Shown: in pieces, positions 20,398-31,903 of the stretch | Layout: each line of letters starts with the position of its first letter | Numbering within the stretch: the stretch's first letter is position 1 | Origin: Karalla daura | Lineage: Eukaryota; Chordata; Actinopteri; Chaetodontiformes; Leiognathidae | DNA length: 64,000 bases | Assembly: GCA_029224185.1 (NCBI GenBank) | Contig: CM055198.1 | Location: 496,001-560,000, forward strand | Direction: 5' to 3' | Made by a program: the position numbers and the translations under genes | Notes under the pieces: model-generated | Seen by the model: the letters and a program-made list of their open reading frames with translations, nothing else | What the model was told of the DNA's origin: nothing | Databases searched by the model: none

Positions 20398-20832
20398 TAA
20401 ATTGCCCAACAGTAGCAGCAGACAAGCGCATGACTGTGTGCTGAAACAGCGACTACTCAAATGACCAGCCACGGCTGTTCTGAGTCCATACATGCTGGAC
20501 AAAAAGTCCCTCTAACCCTCACCTCCATAGTGGCCATCGCTTTAATGCCTGTCTTGAGCGTTGCTCATTGTCTTCTACGGGCCTTGTGATGAGATAAAAG
20601 AAGTCCTTGTGATATTGTAGGGTATCAAGGGTGTAAGATGACAAATGGGTGTTGTTCTGGGTAATTTTCGATTCATTCTATCCTATGTCTCAGTTGGAAA
20701 ATACTTTTCCCAAGAGACACCTGTTGAGTGCTCGCAGTGTCACATGACAAGCAAGACTTGAAAAGGCAGTTTTTGCCTGCATTTGCTTGATAATTCTGTA
20801 CCAACCTCTTGAAAAATATCGTTGCAGAAAAA

Positions 20833-20906
20833 GGCCGGTTAGCTCAGTTGGTTAGAGCGTGGTGCTAATAACGCCAAGGTCATGGGTTCAACCCCCATAC
20901 TGGCCA
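20833..20906 (+). tRNA. tRNA-Ile-AAT: tRNA-Ile(AAU), class Ile-1
   Basis: Unmodified, S unit of 563 bp, flank b. Confidence 0.95.
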
Positions 20907-21395
20907 ATCCTGCTGTTCTTATACGCAGTCGTGCAGATCTGATGGTCGGAAAAAGAGGCACCAACAGAATCTTGGGAACCGTGATGGACTGCTGGGTCTG
21001 TTGAACGCCTACGGTGTGATGCTCTTGCTTGCAAATCTATTGATGCTCATAATCAATGCATGCTCCTAATCAATGCATCAATGCACCTCCATAGTGGCCA
21101 TTGCTCCAATGCCTGTCTTGAGCGTTGCTCATTGTCTTCTGCAGGTCTATGATGAGATAAAAGAAGTCCTTGTGATATTGTAGGGTATCAAGGGTGTAAG
21201 ATGACAAATGGGTGTTGTTCTGGGTAACTTTCGATTCTTTCTATCCTATGTCTCAGTTGGAAAATACTTTTCCCAAGAGACACCTGTTGAGTGCTCGCAA
21301 TGTCACATGACAAGCAAGACTTGAAAAGGCAGTTTTTGCCTGCATTTGCTTGATAATTCTGTCCCAACCTCTTGAAAAATATAGTTGCAGAAAAA

Positions 21396-21469
21396 GGCCG
21401 GTTAGCTCAGTTGGTTAGAGCGTGGTGCTAATAACGCCAAGGTCATGGGTTCAACCACCATACTGGCCA
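21396..21469 (+). tRNA. tRNA-Ile-AAT: tRNA-Ile(AAU), class Ile-4
   Basis: C61A copy, S unit of 564 bp, flank a. Confidence 0.65.
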
Positions 21470-21959
21470 ATCCTGCTGTTCTTATACGCAGTCGTGCAGA
21501 TCCAATGGTCGGAAATAGAGGCACCAACAGAATCTTGGGAACCGTGATGGACTGCTGGGTCTGTTGAACGCCTACGGTGTGATGCTCTTGCTTGCAAATC
21601 TATTGATGCTCCTAATCAATGCATGCTTCTAATCAATGCATCAATGCACCTCCATAGTGGCCATTGCTCCAATGCCTGTCTTGAGCGTTGCTCATTGTCT
21701 TCTACAGGTCTCGTGATGAGATAAAAGAAGTCCTTGTGATATTGTAGGGTATCAAGGGTGTAAGATGACAAATGGGTGTTGTTCTGGGTAACTTTCGATT
21801 CATTCTATCCTATGTCTCAGTTGGAAAATACTATTCCCAAGAGACACCTGTTGAGTGCTCGCAATGTCACATGACAAGCAAGACTTGAAAAGGCAGTTTT
21901 TGCCTGCATTTGCTTGATAATTCTGTACCAACCTCTTGAAAAATATAGCTGCGGAAAGA

Positions 21960-22033
21960 GGCCGGTTAGCTCAGTTGGTTAGAGCGTGGTTCTAATAACG
22001 CTAAGGTCATGTGTTCAACCCCCATACTGGCCA
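21960..22033 (+). tRNA. tRNA-Ile-AAT: tRNA-Ile(AAU), class Ile-3
   Basis: D unit of 616 bp, flank c. It is the only Ile-3 copy that is not followed by Arg-2. Confidence 0.65.
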
Positions 22034-22067
22034 ATCCTCCTGTTGGAAAAGGAAGACAGCTTTCTGG

Positions 22068-22140
22068 GACCACGTGGCCTAATGGACAAGGCGTCTGACT
22101 TCGGATCAGAAGATTGAGGGTTCGAGTCCCTTCGTGGTTG
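22068..22140 (+). tRNA. tRNA-Arg-TCG: tRNA-Arg(UCG), class Arg-1b
   Basis: Intact copy with G26 (ggcgtctgac), as in the usual animal gene. It was joined to an Ile-3 unit by recombination. Confidence 0.94.
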
Positions 22141-22575
22141 TAATTTGCCCAACAGTCGCAGCAGACAAGCGGATGACTGTGAGCTGAAACAGCGACTACT
22201 CAAATGACCAGCCACGGCTGTTCTGAGTCCATACATGCTGGACAAAAAGTCCCTCTAACCCTAACCTCCATAGAGGCTATCGCTTTAATGCCTGTCTTGA
22301 GCGTTGTTCATTGTCTTCTACGGGCCTTGTGATGAGATAAAAGAAGTCCTTGTGATATTGTAGGGTATCAAGGGTGTAAGATGACAAATGGGTGTTGTTC
22401 TGGGTAATTTTCGATTCATTCTATCCTATGTCTCAGTTGGAAAATACTTTTCCCAAGAGACACCTGTTGAGTGCTCGCAGTGTCACATGACAAGCAAGAC
22501 TTGAAAAGGCAGTTTTTGCCTGCATTTGCTTGATAATTCTGTCCCAACCTCTTGAAAAATATAGTTGCAGAAAAA

Positions 22576-22649
22576 GGCCGGTTAGCTCAGTTGGTTCGAG
22601 CGTGGTGCTAATAACGCCAAGGTCATGGGTTCAACCCCCATACTGGCCA
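22576..22649 (+). tRNA. tRNA-Ile-AAT: tRNA-Ile(AAU), Ile-1 with A21C
   Basis: S unit of 563 bp, flank a. The D loop reads ggttcgagc, which changes the conserved A21; the stems are intact. Confidence 0.85.
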
Positions 22650-23138
22650 ATCCTGCTGTTCTTATACGCAGTCGTGCAGATCTGATGGTCGGAAAAAGAG
22701 GCACCAACAGAATCTTGGGAACCGTGATGGACTGCTGGGTCTGTTGAACGCCTACGGTGTGATGCTCTTGCTTGCAAATCTATTGATGCTCATAATCAAT
22801 GCATGCTCCTAATCAATGCATCAATGCACCTCCATAGTGGCCATTGCTCCAATGCCTGTCTTGAGCGTTGCTCATTGTCTTCTGCAGGTCTATGATGAGA
22901 TAAAAGAAGTCCTTGTGATATTGTAGGGTATCAAGGGTGTAAGATGACAAATGGGTGTTGTTCTGGGTAACTTTCGATTCTTTCTATCCTATGTCTCAGT
23001 TGGAAAATACTTTTCCCAAGAGACACCTGTTGAGTGCTCGCAATGTCACATGACAAGCAAGACTTGAAAAGGCAGTTTTTGCCTGCATTTGCTTGATAAT
23101 TCTGTCCCAACCTCTTGAAAAATATAGTTGCAGAAAAA

Positions 23139-23212
23139 GGCCGGTTAGCTCAGTTGGTTAGAGCGTGGTGCTAATAACGCCAAGGTCATGGGTTCAACCA
23201 CCATACTGGCCA
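23139..23212 (+). tRNA. tRNA-Ile-AAT: tRNA-Ile(AAU), class Ile-4
   Basis: C61A copy, S unit of 564 bp, flank a. Confidence 0.65.
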
Positions 23213-23702
23213 ATCCTGCTGTTCTTATACGCAGTCGTGCAGATCCAATGGTCGGAAATAGAGGCACCAACAGAATCTTGGGAACCGTGATGGACTGCTG
23301 GGTCTGTTGAACGCCTACGGTGTGATGCTCTTGCTTGCAAATCTATTGATGCTCCTAATCAATGCATGCTTCTAATCAATGCATCAATGCACCTCCATAG
23401 TGGCCATTGCTCCAATGCCTGTCTTGAGCGTTGCTCATTGTCTTCTACAGGTCTCGTGATGAGATAAAAGAAGTCCTTGTGATATTGTAGGGTATCAAGG
23501 GTGTAAGATGACAAATGGGTGTTGTTCTGGGTAACTTTCGATTCTTTCTATCCTATGTCTCAGTTGGAAAATACTTTTCCCAAGAGACACCTGTTGAGTG
23601 CTCGCAATGTCACATGACAAGCAAGACTTGAAAAGGCAGTTTTTGCCTGCATTTGCTTGATAATTCTGTACCAACCTCTTGAAAAATATAGCTGCGGAAA
23701 GA

Positions 23703-23776
23703 GGCCGGTTAGCTCAGTTGGTTAGAGCGTGGTGCTAATAACGCTAAGGTCATGTGTTCAACCCCCATACTGGCCA
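23703..23776 (+). tRNA. tRNA-Ile-AAT: tRNA-Ile(AAU), class Ile-2
   Basis: S unit of 574 bp, flank c; opens the second 2933-bp array. Confidence 0.8.
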
Positions 23777-24276
23777 ATCCTGCTGTTCTTATACGCTGTC
23801 GTGCAGATCTAATGGTCTGAAAAAGTAGGAAAAAGAGGCACCAACAGAATCTTGGGAACCGTGATGGACTGCTGGGTCTGTTGAACGCCTACGGTGTGAT
23901 GCTCTTGCTTGCAAATCTATTGATGCTCCTCATCAATGCATGCTCCTAATCAATGCATCAATGCACCTCCATAATGGCCATTGTTCCAATGCCTGTCTTG
24001 AGCGTTGCTCATTGTCTTCTACAGGTCTTGTGATGAGATAAAAGAAGTCCTTGTGATATTGTAGGGTATCAAGGGTGTACGATGACAAATGGGTGTTGTT
24101 CTGGGTAACTTTCGATTCATTCTATCCTATGTCTCAGTTGGAAAATACTTTTCCCAAGAGACACCTGTTGAGTGCTCGCAATGTCACATGACAAGCAAGA
24201 CTTGAAAAGGCAGTTTTTGCCTGCATTTGCTTGATAATTCTCTACCAACCTCTTGAAAAATATCGTTGCAGAAAAA

Positions 24277-24350
24277 GGCCGGTTAGCTCAGTTGGTTAGA
24301 GCGTGGTGCTAATAACGCTAAGGTCATGTGTTCAACCCCCATACTGGCCA
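24277..24350 (+). tRNA. tRNA-Ile-AAT: tRNA-Ile(AAU), class Ile-2
   Basis: D unit of 616 bp, flank b with tctctaccaac upstream. Confidence 0.8.
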
Positions 24351-24384
24351 ATCCTCCTGTTGCAAAAGGAAGACAGCTTTCTGG

Positions 24385-24457
24385 GACCACGTGGCCTAAT
24401 GGACAAGGCATCTGACTTCGGATCAGAAGATTGAGGGTTCGAGTCCCTTCGTGGTTG
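24385..24457 (+). tRNA. tRNA-Arg-TCG: tRNA-Arg(UCG), class Arg-1
   Basis: Intact copy; taaattgccc follows. Confidence 0.93.
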
Positions 24458-24892
24458 TAAATTGCCCAACAGTAGCAGCAGACAAGCGGATGACTGTGTG
24501 CTGAAACAGCGACTACTCAAATGACCAGCCACGGCTGTTCTGAGTCCATACATGCTGGACAAAAAGTCCCTCTAACCCTAACCTCCATAGTGGCCATCGC
24601 TTTAATGCCTGTCTTGAGCATTGCTCATTGTCTTCTACGGGCCTTGTGATGAGATAAAAGAAGTCCTTGTGATATTGTAGGGTATCAAGGGTGTAAGATG
24701 ACAAATGGGTGTTGTTCTGGGTAATTTTCGATTCATTCTATCCTATGTCTCAGTTGGAAAATACTTTTCCCAAGAGACACCTGTTGAGTGCTCGCAGTGT
24801 CACATGACAAGCAAGACTTGAAAAGGCAGTTTTTGCCTGCATTTGCTTGATAATTCTGTACCAACCTCTTGAAAAATATCGTTGCAGAAAAA

Positions 24893-24966
24893 GGCCGGTT
24901 AGCTCAGTTGGTTAGAGCGTGGTTCTAATAACGCTAAGGTCATGTGTTCAACCCCCATACTGGCCA
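24893..24966 (+). tRNA. tRNA-Ile-AAT: tRNA-Ile(AAU), class Ile-3
   Basis: D unit of 616 bp, flank b. Confidence 0.65.
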
Positions 24967-25000
24967 ATCCTCCTGTTGCAAAAGGAAGACAGCTTTCTGG

Positions 25001-25073
25001 GACCACGTGGCCTAATGTACAAGGCATCTGACTTCGGATCAGAAGATTGAGGGTTCGAGTCCCTTCGTGGTTG
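25001..25073 (+). tRNA. tRNA-Arg-TCG: tRNA-Arg(UCG), class Arg-2
   Basis: G19T copy; ccctccaaccc downstream marks this block. Confidence 0.75.
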
Positions 25074-25508
25074 TAAATTGCCCAACAGTAGCAGCAGACA
25101 AGCGCATGACTGTGTGCTGAAACAGCGACTACTCAAATGACCAGCCACGGCTGTTCTGAGTCCATACATGCTGGACAAAAAGTCCCTCCAACCCTCACCT
25201 CCATAGTGGCCATCGCTTTAATGCCTGTCTTGAGCGTTGCTCATTGTCTTCTACGGGCCTTGTGATGAGATAAAAGAAGTCCTTGTGATATTGTAGGGTA
25301 TCAAGGGTGTAAGATGACAAATGGGTGTTGTTCTGGGTAATTTTCGATTCATTCTATCCTATGTCTCAGTTGGAAAATACTTTTCCCAAGAGACACCTGT
25401 TGAGTGCTCGCAGTGTCACATGACAAGCAAGACTTGAAAAGGCAGTTTTTGCCTGCATTTGCTTGATAATTCTGTACCAACCTCTTGAAAAATATCGTTG
25501 CAGAAAAA

Positions 25509-25582
25509 GGCCGGTTAGCTCAGTTGGTTAGAGCGTGGTGCTAATAACGCCAAGGTCATGGGTTCAACCCCCATACTGGCCA
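25509..25582 (+). tRNA. tRNA-Ile-AAT: tRNA-Ile(AAU), class Ile-1
   Basis: Unmodified, S unit of 563 bp, flank b. Confidence 0.95.
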
Positions 25583-26071
25583 ATCCTGCTGTTCTTATAC
25601 GCAGTCGTGCAGATCTGATGGTCGGAAAAAGAGGCACCAACAGAATCTTGGGAACCGTGATGGACTGCTGGGTCTGTTGAACGCCTACGGTGTGATGCTC
25701 TTGCTTGCAAATCTATTGATGCTCATAATCAATGCATGCTCCTAATCAATGCATCAATGCACCTCCATAGTGGCCATTGCTCCAATGCCTGTCTTGAGCG
25801 TTGCTCATTGTCTTCTGCAGGTCTATGATGAGATAAAAGAAGTCCTTGTGATATTGTAGGGTATCAAGGGTGTAAGATGACAAATGGGTGTTGTTCTGGG
25901 TAACTTTCGATTCTTTCTATCCTATGTCTCAGTTGGAAAATACTTTTCCCAAGAGACACCTGTTGAGTGCTCGCAATGTCACATGACAAGCAAGACTTGA
26001 AAAGGCAGTTTTTGCCTGCATTTGCTTGATAATTCTGTCCCAACCTCTTGAAAAATATAGTTGCAGAAAAA

Positions 26072-26145
26072 GGCCGGTTAGCTCAGTTGGTTAGAGCGTG
26101 GTGCTAATAACGCCAAGGTCATGGGTTCAACCACCATACTGGCCA
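26072..26145 (+). tRNA. tRNA-Ile-AAT: tRNA-Ile(AAU), class Ile-4
   Basis: C61A copy, S unit of 564 bp, flank a. Confidence 0.65.
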
Positions 26146-26635
26146 ATCCTGCTGTTCTTATACGCAGTCGTGCAGATCCAATGGTCGGAAATAGAGGCAC
26201 CAACAGAATCTTGGGAACCGTGATGGACTGCTGGGTCTGTTGAACGCCTACGGTGTGATGCTCTTGCTTGCAAATCTATTGATGCTCCTAATCAATGCAT
26301 GCTTCTAATCAATGCATCAATGCACCTCCATAGTGGCCATTGCTCCAATGCCTGTCTTGAGCGTTGCTCATTGTCTTCTACAGGTCTCGTGATGAGATAA
26401 AAGAAGTCCTTGTGATATTGTAGGGTAACAAGGGTGTAAGATGACAAATGGGTGTTGTTCTGGGTAACTTTCGATTCTTTCTATCCTATGTCTCAGTTGG
26501 AAAATACTTTTCCCAAGAGACACCTGTTGAGTGCTCGCAATGTCACATGACAAGCAAGACTTGAAAAGGCAGTTTTTGCCTGCATTTGCTTGATAATTCT
26601 GTACCAACCTCTTGAAAAATATAGCTGCGGAAAGA

Positions 26636-26709
26636 GGCCGGTTAGCTCAGTTGGTTAGAGCGTGGTGCTAATAACGCTAAGGTCATGTGTTCAACCCCCA
26701 TACTGGCCA
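26636..26709 (+). tRNA. tRNA-Ile-AAT: tRNA-Ile(AAU), class Ile-2
   Basis: S unit of 574 bp, flank c; counterpart of 23703. Confidence 0.8.
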
Positions 26710-27209
26710 ATCCTGCTGTTCTTATACGCTGTCGTGCAGATCTAATGGTCTGAAAAAGTAGGAAAAAGAGGCACCAACAGAATCTTGGGAACCGTGATGG
26801 ACTGCTGGGTCTGTTGAACGCCTACGGTGTGATGCTCTTGCTTGCAAATCTATTGATGCTCCTCATCAATGCATGCTCCTAATCAATGCATCAATGCACC
26901 TCCATAATGGCCATTGTTCCAATGCCTGTCTTGAGCGTTGCTCATTGTCTTCTACAGGTCTTGTGATGAGATAAAAGAAGTCCTTGTGATATTGTAGGGT
27001 ATCAAGGGTGTACGATGACAAATGGGTGTTGTTCTGGGTAACTTTCGATTCATTCTATCCTATGTCTCAGTTGGAAAATACTTTTCCCAAGAGACACCTG
27101 TTGAGTGCTCGCAATGTCACATGACAAGCAAGACTTGAAAAGGCAGTTTTTGCCTGCATTTGCTTGATAATTCTCTACCAACCTCTTGAAAAATATCGTT
27201 GCAGAAAAA

Positions 27210-27283
27210 GGCCGGTTAGCTCAGTTGGTTAGAGCGTGGTGCTAATAACGCTAAGGTCATGTGTTCAACCCCCATACTGGCCA
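27210..27283 (+). tRNA. tRNA-Ile-AAT: tRNA-Ile(AAU), class Ile-2
   Basis: D unit of 616 bp, flank b; counterpart of 24277. Confidence 0.8.
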
Positions 27284-27317
27284 ATCCTCCTGTTGCAAAA
27301 GGAAGACAGCTTTCTGG

Positions 27318-27390
27318 GACCACGTGGCCTAATGGACAAGGCATCTGACTTCGGATCAGAAGATTGAGGGTTCGAGTCCCTTCGTGGTTG
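27318..27390 (+). tRNA. tRNA-Arg-TCG: tRNA-Arg(UCG), class Arg-1
   Basis: Intact copy; counterpart of 24385. Confidence 0.93.
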
Positions 27391-27825
27391 TAAATTGCCC
27401 AACAGTAGCAGCAGACAAGCGGATGACTGTGTGCTGAAACAGCGACTACTCAAATGACCAGCCACGGCTGTTCTGAGTCCATACATGCTGGACAAAAAGT
27501 CCCTCTAACCCTAACCTCCATAGTGGCCATCGCTTTAATGCCTGTCTTGAGCATTGCTCATTGTCTTCTACGGGCCTTGTGATGAGATAAAAGAAGTCCT
27601 TGTGATATTGTAGGGTATCAAGGGTGTAAGATGACAAATGGGTGTTGTTCTGGGTAATTTTCGATTCATTCTATCCTATGTCTCAGTTGGAAAATACTTT
27701 TCCCAAGAGACACCTGTTGAGTGCTCGCAGTGTCACATGACAAGCAAGACTTGAAAAGGCAGTTTTTGCCTGCATTTGCTTGATAATTCTGTACCAACCT
27801 CTTGAAAAATATCGTTGCAGAAAAA

Positions 27826-27899
27826 GGCCGGTTAGCTCAGTTGGTTAGAGCGTGGTTCTAATAACGCTAAGGTCATGTGTTCAACCCCCATACTGGCCA
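27826..27899 (+). tRNA. tRNA-Ile-AAT: tRNA-Ile(AAU), class Ile-3
   Basis: D unit of 616 bp, flank b; counterpart of 24893. Confidence 0.65.
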
Positions 27900-27933
27900 A
27901 TCCTCCTGTTGCAAAAGGAAGACAGCTTTCTGG

Positions 27934-28006
27934 GACCACGTGGCCTAATGTACAAGGCATCTGACTTCGGATCAGAAGATTGAGGGTTCGAGTCCCTTCG
28001 TGGTTG
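27934..28006 (+). tRNA. tRNA-Arg-TCG: tRNA-Arg(UCG), class Arg-2
   Basis: G19T copy, again with ccctccaaccc downstream. Confidence 0.75.
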
Positions 28007-28441
28007 TAAATTGCCCAACAGTAGCAGCAGACAAGCGCATGACTGTGTGCTGAAACAGCGACTACTCAAATGACCAGCCACGGCTGTTCTGAGTCCATAC
28101 ATGCTGGACAAAAAGTCCCTCCAACCCTCACCTCCATAGTGGCCATCGCTTTAATGCCTGTCTTGAGCGTTGCTCATTGTCTTCTACGGGCCTTGTGATG
28201 AGATAAAAGAAGTCCTTGTGATATTGTAGGGTATCAAGGGTGTAAGATGACAAATGGGTGTTGTTCTGGGTAATTTTCGATTCATTCTATCCTATGTCTC
28301 AGTTGGAAAATACTTTTCCCAAGAGACACCTGTTGAGTGCTCGCAGTGTCACATGACAAGCAAGACTTGAAAAGGCAGTTTTTGCCTGCATTTGCTTGAT
28401 AATTCTGTACCAACCTCTTGAAAAATATCGTTGCAGAAAAA

Positions 28442-28515
28442 GGCCGGTTAGCTCAGTTGGTTAGAGCGTGGTGCTAATAACGCCAAGGTCATGGGTTCAA
28501 CCCCCATACTGGCCA
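28442..28515 (+). tRNA. tRNA-Ile-AAT: tRNA-Ile(AAU), class Ile-1
   Basis: Unmodified, S unit of 563 bp, flank b. Confidence 0.95.
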
Positions 28516-29004
28516 ATCCTGCTGTTCTTATACGCAGTCGTGCAGATCTGATGGTCGGAAAAAGAGGCACCAACAGAATCTTGGGAACCGTGATGGACTG
28601 CTGGGTCTGTTGAACGCCTACGGTGTGATGCTCTTGCTTGCAAATCTATTGATGCTCATAATCAATGCATGCTCCTAATCAATGCATCAATGCACCTCCA
28701 TAGTGGCCATTGCTCCAATGCCTGTCTTGAGCGTTGCTCATTGTCTTCTGCAGGTCTATGATGAGATAAAAGAAGTCCTTGTGATATTGTAGGGTAACAA
28801 GGGTGTAAGATGACAAATGGGTGTTGTTCTGGGTAACTTTCGATTCTTTCTATCCTATGTCTCAGTTGGAAAATACTTTTCCCAAGAGACACCTGTTGAG
28901 TGCTCGCAATGTCACATGACAAGCAAGACTTGAAAAGGCAGTTTTTGCCTGCATTTGCTTGATAATTCTGTCCCAACCTCTTGAAAAATATAGTTGCAGA
29001 AAAA

Positions 29005-29078
29005 GGCCGGTTAGCTCAGTTGGTTAGAGCGTGGTGCTAATAACGCCAAGGTCATGGGTTCAACCCCCATACTGGCCA
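29005..29078 (+). tRNA. tRNA-Ile-AAT: tRNA-Ile(AAU), class Ile-1
   Basis: Unmodified, first of the 573-bp monomers, flank a; its spacer has the private cttgggtaccg. Confidence 0.95.
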
Positions 29079-29577
29079 ATCCTGCTGTTCTTATACGCAG
29101 TCGTGCAGATCTAATTGTCTGAAAAAGTAGTAAAAAGAGGCACCAACAGAATCTTGGGTACCGTGATGGACTGCTGGGTCTGTTGAACGCCTACGGTGTG
29201 ATGCTCTTGCTTGCAAATCTATTGATGCTCATAATCAATGCATGCTCCTAATCAATGCATCAATGCACCTCCATAGTGGCCATTGCTCCAATGCCTGTCT
29301 TGAGCGTTGCTCATTGTCTTCTGCAGGTCTATGATGAGATAAAAGAAGTCCTTGTGATATTGTAGGGTATCAAGGGTGTAAGATGACAAATGGGTGTTGT
29401 TCTGGGTAACTTTCGATTCTTTCTATCCTATGTCTCAGTTGGAAAATACTTTTCCCAAGAGACACCTGTTGAGTGCTCGCAATGTCACATGACAAGCAAG
29501 ACTTGAAAAGGCAGTTTTTGCCTGCATTTGCTTGATAATTCTGTCCCAACCTCTTGAAAAATATAGTTGCAGAAAAA

Positions 29578-29651
29578 GGCCGGTTAGCTCAGTTGGTTAG
29601 AGCGTGGTGCTAATAACGCCAAGGTCATGGGTTCAACCCCCATACTGGCCA
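29578..29651 (+). tRNA. tRNA-Ile-AAT: tRNA-Ile(AAU), class Ile-1
   Basis: Unmodified, second 573-bp monomer, flank a. Confidence 0.95.
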
Positions 29652-30150
29652 ATCCTGCTGTTCTTATACGCAGTCGTGCAGATCTAATTGTCTGAAAAAG
29701 TAGTAAAAAGAGGCACCAACAGAATCTTGGGAACCGTGATGGACTGCTGGGTCTGTTGAACGCCTACGGTGTGATGCTCTTGCTTGCAAATCTATTGATG
29801 CTCATAATCAATGCATGCTCCTAATCAATGCATCAATGCACCTCCATAGTGGCCATTGCTCCAATGCCTGTCTTGAGCGTTGCTCATTGTCTTCTGCAGG
29901 TCTATGATGAGATAAAAGAAGTCCTTGTGATATTGTAGGGTATCAAGGGTGTAAGATGACAAATGGGTGTTGTTCTGGGTAACTTTCGATTCTTTCTATC
30001 CTATGTCTCAGTTGGAAAATACTTTTCCCAAGAGACACCTGTTGAGTGCTCGCAATGTCACATGACAAGCAAGACTTGAAAAGGCAGTTTTTGCCTGCAT
30101 TTGCTTGATAATTCTGTCCCAACCTCTTGAAAAATATAGTTGCAGAAAAA

Positions 30151-30224
30151 GGCCGGTTAGCTCAGTTGGTTAGAGCGTGGTGCTAATAACGCCAAGGTCA
30201 TGGGTTCAACCCCCATACTGGCCA
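30151..30224 (+). tRNA. tRNA-Ile-AAT: tRNA-Ile(AAU), class Ile-1
   Basis: Unmodified, third 573-bp monomer, flank a. Confidence 0.95.
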
Positions 30225-30723
30225 ATCCTGCTGTTCTTATACGCAGTCGTGCAGATCTAATTGTCTGAAAAAGTAGTAAAAAGAGGCACCAACAGAATCT
30301 TGGGAACCGTGATGGACTGCTGGGTCTGTTGAACGCCTACGGTGTGATGCTCTTGCTTGCAAATCTATTGATGCTCATAATCAATGCATGCTCCTAATCA
30401 ATGCATCAATGCACCTCCATAGTGGCCATTGCTCCAATGCCTGTCTTGAGCGTTGCTCATTGTCTTCTGCAGGTCTATGATGAGATAAAAGAAGTCCTTG
30501 TGATATTGTAGGGTAACAAGGGTGTAAGATGACAAATGGGTGTTGTTCTGGGTAACTTTCGATTCTTTCTATCCTATGTCTCAGTTGGAAAATACTTTTC
30601 CCAAGAGACACCTGTTGAGTGCTCGCAATGTCACATGACAAGCAAGACTTGAAAAGGCAGTTTTTGCCTGCATTTGCTTGATAATTCTGTCCCAACCTCT
30701 TGAAAAATATAGTTGCAGAAAAA

Positions 30724-30797
30724 GGCCGGTTAGCTCAGTTGGTTAGAGCGTGGTGCTAATAACGCCAAGGTCATGGGTTCAACCCCCATACTGGCCA
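30724..30797 (+). tRNA. tRNA-Ile-AAT: tRNA-Ile(AAU), class Ile-1
   Basis: Unmodified, S unit of 564 bp, flank a, with the ccaatggtcgg spacer version. Confidence 0.95.
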
Positions 30798-31287
30798 ATC
30801 CTGCTGTTCTTATACGCAGTCGTGCAGATCCAATGGTCGGAAATAGAGGCACCAACAGAATCTTGGGAACCGTGATGGACTGCTGGGTCTGTTGAACGCC
30901 TACGGTGTGATGCTCTTGCTTGCAAATCTATTGATGCTCCTAATCAATGCATGCTTCTAATCAATGCATCAATGCACCTCCATAGTGGCCATTGCTCCAA
31001 TGCCTGTCTTGAGCGTTGCTCATTGTCTTCTACAGGTCTCGTGATGAGATAAAAGAAGTCCTTGTGATATTGTAGGGTATCAAGGGTGTAAGATGACAAA
31101 TGGGTGTTGTTCTGGGTAACTTTCGATTCATTCTATCCTATGTCTCAGTTGGAAAATACTATTCCCAAGAGACACCTGTTGAGTGCTCGCAGTGTCACAT
31201 GACAAGCAAGACTTGAAAAGGCAGTTTTTGCCTGCATTTGCTTGATAATTCTGTACCAACCTCTTGAAAAATATCGTTGCAGAAAAA

Positions 31288-31361
31288 GGCCGGTTAGCTC
31301 AGTTGGTTAGAGCGTGGTTCTAATAACGCTAAGGTCATGTGTTCAACCCCCATACTGGCCA
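31288..31361 (+). tRNA. tRNA-Ile-AAT: tRNA-Ile(AAU), class Ile-3
   Basis: D unit of 616 bp, flank b. Confidence 0.65.
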
Positions 31362-31395
31362 ATCCTCCTGTTGCAAAAGGAAGACAGCTTTCTGG

Positions 31396-31468
31396 GACCA
31401 CGTGGCCTAATGTACAAGGCATCTGACTTCGGATCAGAAGATTGAGGGTTCGAGTCCCTTCGTGGTTG
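31396..31468 (+). tRNA. tRNA-Arg-TCG: tRNA-Arg(UCG), class Arg-2
   Basis: G19T copy, but followed by the taatttgccc version usual for Arg-1, so a crossover lies in or just behind the gene. Confidence 0.75.
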
Positions 31469-31903
31469 TAATTTGCCCAACAGTCGCAGCAGACAAGCGG
31501 ATGACTGTGAGCTGAAACAGCGACTACTCAAATGACCAGCCACGGCTGTTCTGAGTCCATACATGCTGGACAAAAAGTCCCTCTAACCCTGACCTCCATA
31601 GTGGCCATCGCTTTAATGCCTGTCTTGAGCGTTGTTCATTGTCTTCTACGGGCCTTGTGATGAGATAAAAGAAGTCCTTGTGATATTGTAGGGTATCAAG
31701 GGTGTAAGATGACAAATGGGTGTTGTTCTGGGTAATTTTCGATTCATTCTATCCTATGTCTCAGTTGGAAAATACTTTTCCCAAGAGACACCTGTTGAGT
31801 GCTCGCAGTGTCACATGACAAGCAAGACTTGAAAAGGCAGTTTTTGCCTGCATTTGCTTGATAATTCTGTACCAACCTCTTGAAAAATATAGTTGCAGAA
31901 AAA

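Larger units (their letters stand above)
17326..22080 (+). repeat. Right copy of the long duplication, offset 10543 bp
   Basis: This is the counterpart of 6783-11537. Shared private markers include ctattcccaa upstream of the last unit and the ggaaaagg version of the Ile-Arg gap. It stops inside the tRNA-Arg at 22068, which shows where a crossover replaced the rest. Confidence 0.85.
23703..29004 (+). repeat. Higher-order repeat, period 2933 bp (about 1.8 copies)
   Basis: The blocks start at 23703 and 26636, with unit order S, D, D, S, S. The change ccctccaaccc downstream of the second Arg gene (near 25187 and 28120) is found only in these two blocks, so they are each other's closest relatives. 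The second block ends where the unit at 29005 (Ile-1) replaces the Ile-4 unit of the first. Confidence 0.87.
29005..30723 (+). repeat. Run of three consecutive 573-bp S monomers
   Basis: The units at 29005, 29578 and 30151 are each 573 bp, with flank a, intact Ile-1 and the S-spacer version containing agtagtaaaaag. They are nearly identical, so this is the simplest local amplification in the window. Confidence 0.9.
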
